DNA of 15,119 nucleotides, from the NCBI GenBank assembly GCA_017940085.1, contig JAGAZK010000237.1:1-15119 (forward strand), in the 5' to 3' direction. Made by a program: the position numbers and the translations under genes. The notes under the pieces are model-generated. The model was not told the origin of the DNA, searched no databases, and worked only from the letters and a program-made list of their open reading frames with translations. This document shows positions 10,565 to 15,119 of the stretch, piece after piece. The stretch is from Campylobacter sp. GTDB lineage: Bacteria > Campylobacterota > Campylobacteria > Campylobacterales > Campylobacteraceae. Each line of letters opens with the position of its first letter. Within the stretch, counting starts at the first letter, position 1.

Positions 10565-10570
10565 TATAAT
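10565..10570 (+). promoter_or_regulatory. Putative -10 box (TATAAT), upstream candidate for ccoN
   Basis: A perfect TATAAT consensus in ACCTTATAATAAATTT, with A/T-rich DNA upstream. It would start a transcript near 10577 with a leader of about 140 bases. Confidence 0.4.
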
Positions 10571-10671
10571 AAATTTATTGCAAATTTATATTTATTTTAT
10601 TGTTTTTTGCATATTTTAAGATATTTAATACAATCTTTATCTTATTAAGAAAATTTAAATTATATTTACTT

Positions 10672-10677
10672 TAAAAT
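10672..10677 (+). promoter_or_regulatory. Putative -10 box (TAAAAT), downstream candidate for ccoN
   Basis: ACTTTAAAATCAC lies 39 bases before the ccoN start and would place the transcript start near 10684, inside the palindrome that follows. It is an alternative or addition to the box at 10565. Confidence 0.35.
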
Positions 10678-10680
10678 CAC

Positions 10681-10697
10681 TTGTTATTTTTTAACAA
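10681..10697. promoter_or_regulatory. 17-base palindrome, possible operator of the cco operon
   Basis: TTGTTATTTTTTAACAA has exact six-base arms (TTGTTA/TAACAA) around five T. Size and symmetry suit a dimeric helix-turn-helix regulator, and its position over the predicted start from the 10672 box suits a repressor. The sequence does not match the FNR (TTGAT-N4-ATCAA) or CRP half-sites, nor the TTAAC-N4-GTTAA site of C. jejuni NssR. It could also form a weak hairpin just ahead of the ribosome site. Confidence 0.4.
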
Positions 10698-10715
10698 ATC
10701 TAACAGGAGGACTTA

Positions 10716-12179
10716 ATGCAACCAAGTAATGCATTAGAATACGACTTTTCGGTCGCTAAGTACTTCATGTTCACTACTATCATCTTTGGTATAGTTGGTA
10801 TGGGTATAGGTTCTTTGATTGCTTTTCAAATGGCTTATCCTGATCTAAACTATATAGCAGGTGAATACGGAACATTTAGTCGTTTAAGACCGCTTCACAC
10901 AAATGGTGTGGTCTATGGATTTATGTTATCAGGTATATTTGCGTCCTGGTATTATGTGGGCCAAAGGGTGCTTAAAGTATCCATGAGTGAAAGCAAATTC
11001 CTTATGTTTATAGGTAAGCTACATTTTTGGCTTTATGTTTTGGTTATTGCTTTGGCAGTTGTGAGCTTATTTGCAGGTGTTACAACTTCAAAAGAATATG
11101 CTGAACTAGAATGGCCAATCGATATACTTGTGGTTGTGGTTTGGGTTTTGTTTGGTGTTTCAATTTTTGGTTTAATTGGAATTCGCCGTGAAAAAACTCT
11201 TTATATTTCACTTTGGTATTACATAGCCACTTTCCTTGGCGTTGCAATGCTTTATTTGTTTAACAATATGGAAGTTCCGACTCGCTTAGTTTCTGGAATG
11301 GGAAGCTGGTTGCATTCAGTTTCTATGTATGCTGGAACAAACGATGCGTTGGTTCAATGGTGGTGGGGACACAATGCTGTTGCATTTGTATTTACTGTCG
11401 CTATTATTGCTCAAATTTATTATTTCTTACCAAAAGAAAGCGGACAACCAGTTTTCTCATATAAACTTTCTCTTTTCTCATTTTGGGGATTGATGTTTGT
11501 TTATTTGTGGGCTGGCGGACACCACTTGATTTATTCAACTGTTCCAGATTGGATGCAAACAATGGGTTCAATTTTCTCAGTTGTTTTGATCTTGCCTAGC
11601 TGGGGTTCTGCTGTTAATATTCTTCTTACTATGAAAGGCGAATGGGGACAACTAAGAGAAAGTCCGCTAATTAAATTTATGGTTTTAGCAAGCACATTCT
11701 ATATGTTCTCTACACTTGAAGGTCCAATTCTTTCAATCAAATCAGTAAATGCTATAGCACACTTTACAGATTGGATTCCTGGACATGTTCATGATGGAAC
11801 TTTGGGCTGGGTTGGCTTTATGACAATGGCTGCTTTGTATCATATGACTCCACGCGTTTTCAAAAGAGAAATTTATTCAAAATCTTTAATGGAAGCACAA
11901 TTCTGGATTCAAACAACAGGTATTGTTTTGTATTTTGCTTCAATGTGGATAGCAGGTATCACACAAGGTATGATGTGGAGAGCTACAGATGAATATGGAG
12001 TTCTTGCTTATTCTTTCATTGATACAGTTACTGTTTTGATCCCTTATTATTGGATTAGAGCTATTGGTGGTTTATTATACTTAATTGGCTTCTTTATGTT
12101 CGCATACAACATTATTAAATCTATGTCGGCAAGAAAATTAGAACAAGAGCCATTAAATGCTTCGCCGATGGCTGCATAA
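10716..12179 (+). CDS. ccoN: cbb3-type cytochrome c oxidase subunit I
   Basis: CcoN is the catalytic subunit of the high-affinity cbb3 oxidase and reduces oxygen to water at a heme b3-CuB centre in the inner membrane. The 487 residues show about twelve hydrophobic helices. Metal ligands are visible: H61 in RLRPLHTNG (low-spin heme b), H219 in WWWGHNAV and H269/H270 in GGHHLIYS (CuB), and H357 and H359 in PGHVHDGTLGW (heme b3 and low-spin heme). Length and motifs are normal. It has the strongest ribosome site of the window (AGGAGG, five bases before the ATG) and starts the ccoNOQP operon. In a microaerophile this is the main cytochrome c oxidase, so high expression is expected. Confidence 0.98.
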   Translation: MQPSNALEYDFSVAKYFMFTTIIFGIVGMGIGSLIAFQMAYPDLNYIAGEYGTFSRLRPLHTNGVVYGFMLSGIFASWYYVGQRVLKVSMSESKFLMFIGKLHFWLYVLVIALAVVSLFAGVTTSKEYAELEWPIDILVVVVWVLFGVSIFGLIGIRREKTLYISLWYYIATFLGVAMLYLFNNMEVPTRLVSGMGSWLHSVSMYAGTNDALVQWWWGHNAVAFVFTVAIIAQIYYFLPKESGQPVFSYKLSLFSFWGLMFVYLWAGGHHLIYSTVPDWMQTMGSIFSVVLILPSWGSAVNILLTMKGEWGQLRESPLIKFMVLASTFYMFSTLEGPILSIKSVNAIAHFTDWIPGHVHDGTLGWVGFMTMAALYHMTPRVFKREIYSKSLMEAQFWIQTTGIVLYFASMWIAGITQGMMWRATDEYGVLAYSFIDTVTVLIPYYWIRAIGGLLYLIGFFMFAYNIIKSMSARKLEQEPLNASPMAA

Positions 12180-12189
12180 GGAGGAATGA

Positions 12190-12855
12190 ATGTTTAGTTG
12201 GTTAGAAAAAAATCCATTCTTTTTTGCAGTTTTAACATTTATTATCATAGCTTATGCTGGTATAGTTGAGATTTTGCCAAGTTTTGCTGATAATGCAAGA
12301 CCTACAGTAAATGCAAAACCTTATAGTGTTTTAGAACTTGCTGGAAGACATGTTTATATTAAAGATAGCTGTAATGCTTGCCATTCACAACTTATCAGAC
12401 CATTTAAATCAGAAACAGATAGATATGGTAGATACTCAGTAAGTGGCGAATTTGCTTATGACAGACCTTTCTTATGGGGTTCTAAAAGAACAGGTCCAGA
12501 TCTTATGCGTGTAGGAAACTATAGAAGTGCTGATTGGCATGAAAATCATATGAAAAATCCTTTAAGCGTAGTTCCTGGCTCTATCATGCCAGCTTATGCT
12601 CATATGTTCTCAAACAACGCTGATATAGAAACAGCTTACGCAGAAGCTGTAACTGTCAAAGCAGTATTTAATGTGCCTTATGATATGGAAGGAATGCCAG
12701 TTTTAGGCACTTGGGAAGAAGCTCAGAAAATAGTAAAAGAAGAAGCTAAGGTTATCGTTGATCAAATGAAAGATCAAGATGTTAAAGATGCTTTTGCTAA
12801 TGGCGAAATTCGCGAAATCGTAGCATTGATAGCATACTTAAACAGCTTAAAATAG
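12190..12855 (+). CDS. ccoO: cbb3-type cytochrome c oxidase subunit II (monoheme cytochrome c)
   Basis: A 221-residue membrane-anchored cytochrome c that passes electrons from CcoP to CcoN. One N-terminal helix (about residues 9-30, FFFAVLTFIIIAYAGIVEIL) anchors a periplasmic domain. Heme is bound through CNACH at residues 61-65, and M133 in PGSIMPAYAHM is the likely axial ligand. The segment SVLELAGRHVYIKDSCNACH is typical of CcoO. AAGGAGG sits a few bases before the ATG and ten bases separate it from ccoN. No sign of damage. Confidence 0.97.
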   Translation: MFSWLEKNPFFFAVLTFIIIAYAGIVEILPSFADNARPTVNAKPYSVLELAGRHVYIKDSCNACHSQLIRPFKSETDRYGRYSVSGEFAYDRPFLWGSKRTGPDLMRVGNYRSADWHENHMKNPLSVVPGSIMPAYAHMFSNNADIETAYAEAVTVKAVFNVPYDMEGMPVLGTWEEAQKIVKEEAKVIVDQMKDQDVKDAFANGEIREIVALIAYLNSLK

Positions 12856-12863
12856 GAAATTTG

Positions 12864-13091
12864 ATGAGTATTGAGACAATGAGAGAATTGCAAGCTTATG
12901 GCTTTTTTATACTGCTTGTGTTTATGGTAGTTGTGTTATATAGCTACTGGTTTCATTTAAAAAGATCAGAAAAAACTGGTCGAAGGGATTATGAAAAATA
13001 CAGCAGATTGGCTTTAGACGATAGTATTAGCGATGATATTGTTGAAAATACTTATGATGATGACCGTGCTAATAGGAGTAAAGAAAAATGA
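12864..13091 (+). CDS. ccoQ: cbb3 oxidase subunit CcoQ
   Basis: A 75-residue protein with one membrane helix (about residues 12-30, YGFFILLVFMVVVLYSYWF) followed by a charged tail. This is the form of CcoQ, the small subunit that stabilises the oxidase and its contact with CcoP. The position between ccoO and ccoP supports the call more than sequence identity does, since CcoQ is poorly conserved. ATG 12864 is chosen over TTG 12861 because of TAGGA at 12853-12857. The stop codon overlaps the ccoP start in an ATGA. The acidic tail (about residues 55-70) is long for a CcoQ, but tails vary. Confidence 0.9.
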   Translation: MSIETMRELQAYGFFILLVFMVVVLYSYWFHLKRSEKTGRRDYEKYSRLALDDSISDDIVENTYDDDRANRSKEK

Positions 13092-13945
13092 AATGGTTTA
13101 ATTTAAACGATCAAGTAAATTTGCTCACCATTATAGGCGCTATAGCTATTATAGTGCTTACGCTTGTCGTATGTGCAAGGTTGTTTGCACTTATGAAAGT
13201 CAAAAAAGAAGGTGGGGAACTTTCTGAAGCCAGTTGGGATGGTATCAAAGAATACAACAATGCTATTCCATTTGGCTGGGCAATAAGCTTCATATTATTA
13301 ATAGTATGGGCTTTGTGGTATTTCTTAGCTGGGTATCCATTAAATTCATATTCACAAATCGGTGAGTATAACGAAGAAGTTAATGCGTATAACAAAGCTT
13401 TTGAAGATAAATTTGCAAGCGTAACACCAGAAGAACTCAAAGTAATGGGAGCTCAAGTTTATTTTGTCCAATGTGCTACTTGCCACGGCTTGACAGCAGA
13501 TGGTATGGAAGGCAGAGCAGCTGATTTGAGAGCTTGGGGAACAGAAAAAGCTATTGAAGATTCAATCAACAAAGGCTCTAAAGGTATGGAATATCCTTTG
13601 GGTGAAATGCCAGCTGCTATGGTAGATGCTGAAGGTGCTAAAGCAGTTGCAGCTTTTGTAGCAAAAGAAATTTCAGCTATCGGCAAAACAGCTAACGAAA
13701 ATTTAGTTGAAGCTGGTCGTGCTCAATGGGCTACTTGTGCCACTTGCCACGGTGAAGACGGCAAAGGTATGGACGGATCTGCACCAGATCTTACTATGTA
13801 TGGCTCAGGCGAGTTTGTAGTTGAAGTTCTTAATAGAGGAAAAGCTGGTAGTATCGGTGTAATGCCAAATTTTGCTGATTCTGGAGTGTTAAATTCTGTT
13901 CAAGAAAAAGCACTTGGCGAATATGTAAAATCACTAGGAGAATAA
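13088..13945 (+). CDS. ccoP: cbb3-type cytochrome c oxidase subunit III (diheme cytochrome c)
   Basis: A 285-residue diheme cytochrome that accepts electrons from soluble cytochrome c or the bc1 complex and gives them to CcoO. Two membrane helices are present (about 9-33 and 61-82), followed by a periplasmic part with two cytochrome c domains. The heme sites are both CATCHG, at residues 129-134 and 217-222. GEMPAAM and GVMPNF carry likely axial methionines. The two-helix N-terminus is usual for CcoP. ATG 13088 overlaps the ccoQ stop by four bases, with AGGAG at 13074-13078. DUF4006 starts two bases after its stop codon ends. Confidence 0.97.
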   Translation: MKWFNLNDQVNLLTIIGAIAIIVLTLVVCARLFALMKVKKEGGELSEASWDGIKEYNNAIPFGWAISFILLIVWALWYFLAGYPLNSYSQIGEYNEEVNAYNKAFEDKFASVTPEELKVMGAQVYFVQCATCHGLTADGMEGRAADLRAWGTEKAIEDSINKGSKGMEYPLGEMPAAMVDAEGAKAVAAFVAKEISAIGKTANENLVEAGRAQWATCATCHGEDGKGMDGSAPDLTMYGSGEFVVEVLNRGKAGSIGVMPNFADSGVLNSVQEKALGEYVKSLGE

Positions 13946-13946
13946 T

Positions 13947-14168
13947 ATGGAAGAAAATACAAAAAGATGTGTATTTGCTCTAAATGGAGTAACAGGTATG
14001 TTGATAGCTACTGTATTATTGCTTAGTATTTTAGCTGGTCTTACATGCTGGGGAATTATGGCTCAACAAAGCGTAATGCAAAAACCTTACACTCTAACAG
14101 GTGCTGATCAAGTTAAAATGTTTAGCTCTATGGAAGAAGCTAGTAAGGTAATGGTTGTAAAGGAATAG
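13947..14168 (+). CDS. DUF4006 family small membrane protein
   Basis: A 73-residue protein with a short N-terminal segment, one helix (about residues 14-38, GVTGMLIATVLLLSILAGLT) and a soluble tail ending in MFSSMEEASKVMVVKE. I recognise it as the DUF4006 type that follows ccoP in Campylobacter and relatives. TAGGAG overlapping the end of ccoP serves as ribosome site. Its fixed place in the operon suggests a part in assembly or stability of the cbb3 oxidase, but no function is established to my knowledge. N-terminus in the cytoplasm and tail in the periplasm would follow the positive-inside rule (K6 and R7 before the helix). Confidence 0.82.
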   Translation: MEENTKRCVFALNGVTGMLIATVLLLSILAGLTCWGIMAQQSVMQKPYTLTGADQVKMFSSMEEASKVMVVKE

Positions 14169-14170
14169 AC

Positions 14171-14272
14171 ATGGCAAGTGTTTTAGAATATGTTATCACT
14201 ATAGGTCTTGTTCTATTGGCTGTTGTTACTGCTTGGTCTGTATTGACTAACAATAATCTATTCATAGGATGA
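14171..14272 (+). CDS. 33-residue single-helix membrane protein in the cco operon
   Basis: A very short gene of 34 codons including stop, easily missed by size cut-offs. It starts ATG GCA with AAGGA (14160-14164) six bases upstream, lies two bases after the DUF4006 stop and ends in an ATGA overlap with the next gene, all marks of a real translated gene. The peptide is almost all one membrane helix (about residues 6-25, EYVITIGLVLLAVVTAW) with a short NNN-containing C-terminal end. Small single-helix subunits are known in terminal oxidases, for example CcoM in the Pseudomonas stutzeri cbb3 enzyme and CydX in cytochrome bd. By position and shape this is a candidate of that kind, but I see no clear sequence match to CcoM, so the role is inference. 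Confidence 0.75.
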   Translation: MASVLEYVITIGLVLLAVVTAWSVLTNNNLFIG

Positions 14273-14862
14273 GATCCTTAATTTTAAAGGGCATATTAAT
14301 TTATGCCCTTTTTTCTTCTTTTGCGTTTGGCTCAGTCTTTGACGAAGCTAAGATTTTAAATGAAAAAGTTGTAGAAAAAGTAAATTTAATCAGCCAAGAA
14401 TTAAAGACAAAAACGGGCGTTGAGTTTGTTTTGCTTACTTTAAATAATCCAAATAATGTGTCTTTAAAAGAACTTAGCAAAGATTATATAAAAAATCTAA
14501 AATCTCCTTTTGTTGTCTTGGCTTTGAGTCCAAAAAATCTCAATCAAGATAGTGGCAAAGTGGATATTTTTATGTCTGATGAGAGTTTATTTGACAAAGA
14601 AGAAGTTCTAAGCCCACGCACAAATACAGGTAGTATTTTGCCTATTTTGTCTCGCAAAGGCAAAGATATTTATAACGCAGCTCTCTTAAATGGAAGTGGC
14701 GATATAGCAGACAAAATAGCAGCTAAATTTGGCGTTGAGTTAGAAAATTCTCTTGGAAGTTCAAATAGAATGTTTTTAAATCTATTAAGATACCCGCTTT
14801 ATGCGACAATTTTAATTGTTATTTTAATCTTTATTTATAGGAAAAATTTTGGAAAAAAATAA
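14269..14862 (+). CDS. Exported TPM-domain-like protein with C-terminal anchor
   Basis: A 197-residue protein with a signal peptide (MRSLILKGILIYALFSSFAF, likely cut near residue 22), a periplasmic domain and one C-terminal helix (about 172-192, YPLYATILIVILIFIYRK) followed by a basic end. The domain (about 25-150) has the pattern of TPM-fold proteins: an initial helix with NLISQELKTKTGVEFVLLTL, a central FVVLALSPK strand and a later GSGDIADKIAAKFG helix. Conservation is loose, so the family call is moderate. The start overlaps the 33-codon gene by four bases (ATGA) and has no good Shine-Dalgarno of its own, which suggests translation by coupling. A terminator hairpin lies in codons 6-15. Its place behind ccoNOQP suggests a role in oxidase maturation, unproven. 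Confidence 0.65.
   Translation: MRSLILKGILIYALFSSFAFGSVFDEAKILNEKVVEKVNLISQELKTKTGVEFVLLTLNNPNNVSLKELSKDYIKNLKSPFVVLALSPKNLNQDSGKVDIFMSDESLFDKEEVLSPRTNTGSILPILSRKGKDIYNAALLNGSGDIADKIAAKFGVELENSLGSSNRMFLNLLRYPLYATILIVILIFIYRKNFGKK
14286..14314 (+). terminator. Intrinsic terminator embedded in the TPM-like gene
   Basis: AAAGGGCATA (14286-14295) and TATGCCCTTT (14302-14311) pair perfectly over ten bases around a six-base loop TTAATT, and the right arm runs into six T (14309-14314) followed by CTTCTTTT. It begins 14 bases after the stop codon of the 33-codon gene, the expected spot for ending the cco transcript, yet it is inside the next reading frame. Stem with a GGGC/GCCC core is striking in such AT-rich DNA. 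Confidence 0.8.
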
Positions 14863-15088
14863 AAAAACATTTTGGCCTTATGGCATTTTATTATCTTTGG
14901 TGGCTATAGTTATTGCTTGTGTGATTACTATTATTATTTGTTTGGATTATCCTGTATATACCGATGATAGTTATTTTGATACATATCAAAATAAATGTAG
15001 TACAGATATATACACTGAAGGAAATGAAAAAGATAATTATAATTTCATAAAATTCCCAACTAAAACTCTGTTTGGAGAAACTTTTTGA
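14849..15088 (+). CDS. Short FixH/CcoH-like membrane protein, possibly truncated
   Basis: A 79-residue frame starting at TTG 14849 with AGGA (14839-14842) six bases upstream, overlapping the end of the TPM-like gene by 14 bases. It opens MEKNKKTFWPYGILLSLVAI, has one helix (about residues 11-31) and continues DYPVYTDDSYFDTYQNK. The FWP segment before the helix and the YPV-DD-YF segment after it are what I expect of FixH-type proteins, which help deliver or assemble parts of cbb3 oxidase. FixH proteins are normally about twice as long. After residue 49 the sequence no longer looks like the family, and no other frame clearly restores it, so this may be a decayed or naturally short form. The call is tentative. 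Confidence 0.5.
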   Translation: MEKNKKTFWPYGILLSLVAIVIACVITIIICLDYPVYTDDSYFDTYQNKCSTDIYTEGNEKDNYNFIKFPTKTLFGETF

Positions 15089-15090
15089 TT

Positions 15091-15116
15091 TATAATTTTA
15101 TCTGCAAAAATATAAT
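15091..15116 (+). promoter_or_regulatory. Two TATAAT boxes at the window end
   Basis: TATAAT occurs at 15091-15096 and again at 15111-15116, straight after the stop of the short FixH-like gene. One of them may be a -10 box for a gene beyond the window. With so little flanking sequence this is weak. Confidence 0.25.
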
Positions 15117-15119
15117 TTG

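Larger units (their letters stand above)
10455..10715. other. 261-base AT-rich intergenic region upstream of ccoN
   Basis: No credible open frame is seen. The first 100 bases repeat AAATTTA words, including the 19-base sequence shared with the 7882-8125 gap and a separated inverted pair AAATTTGCTA (10481-10490) / TAGCAAATTT (10543-10552). The second half holds two candidate -10 boxes, a 17-base palindrome and the strong AGGAGG ribosome site of ccoN (10705-10710). Confidence 0.8.

Noticed and set aside
13111..13440. 109-codon open frame on the - strand
   Set aside because: It lies wholly opposite ccoP, whose motifs are certain; composition looks like a mirrored coding shadow and there is no ribosome site.

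Overview
The window is AT-rich chromosomal DNA, with every recognisable gene on the + strand and packed tightly (many 1-4 base overlaps). The gene set and order point to an epsilonproteobacterium (Campylobacterota), most likely a Campylobacter outside the C. jejuni group. The clues are purA followed by a FliJ-like gene and a MotE-like gene, DUF507-carA-membrane protein, and ccoNOQP followed by a DUF4006 gene. The intergenic DNA is full of AAATTTA words, and -10 boxes occur without clear -35 boxes. Species assignment is inference; there is no rRNA or other marker here.

Region 1 (1-786) is the 3' end of an RND/MMPL-type membrane exporter. Region 2 (827-7881) looks like one transcription unit with a promoter just after the exporter stop codon. 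It holds a 1320-residue membrane PAS-GGDEF-EAL protein, a HisZ-like class II aaRS paralogue, purA, a FliJ-like coiled-coil protein and a secreted MotE-like protein. It thus mixes c-di-GMP signalling, purine/histidine metabolism and flagellar functions. Region 3 (7882-8125) is a 244-base gap rich in palindromic AAATTT words. Region 4 (8126-10454) is DUF507, carA and a TauE/SafE-DsbD-like membrane protein. Region 5 (10455-10715) is a second AT-rich gap with candidate promoters and a 17-base palindrome.

Region 6 (10716-15088) is the cbb3 cytochrome c oxidase operon ccoN-ccoO-ccoQ-ccoP, the terminal oxidase of microaerophiles. It is followed by a DUF4006 membrane protein, a 33-residue single-helix protein, a TPM-like exported protein and a short FixH/CcoH-like membrane protein. 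A textbook intrinsic terminator (14286-14314) lies inside the signal-peptide codons of the TPM-like gene, directly after the 33-codon gene.

The best candidates for something undescribed are the 33-residue protein as a possible accessory oxidase subunit, the terminator embedded in coding sequence, and a 15-base repeated word found in both noncoding gaps. The large signalling protein is also notable: it has an intact GGDEF motif, no I-site and an EAL domain that has lost catalytic residues. Function calls rest on motif recognition by eye; no database search was run.
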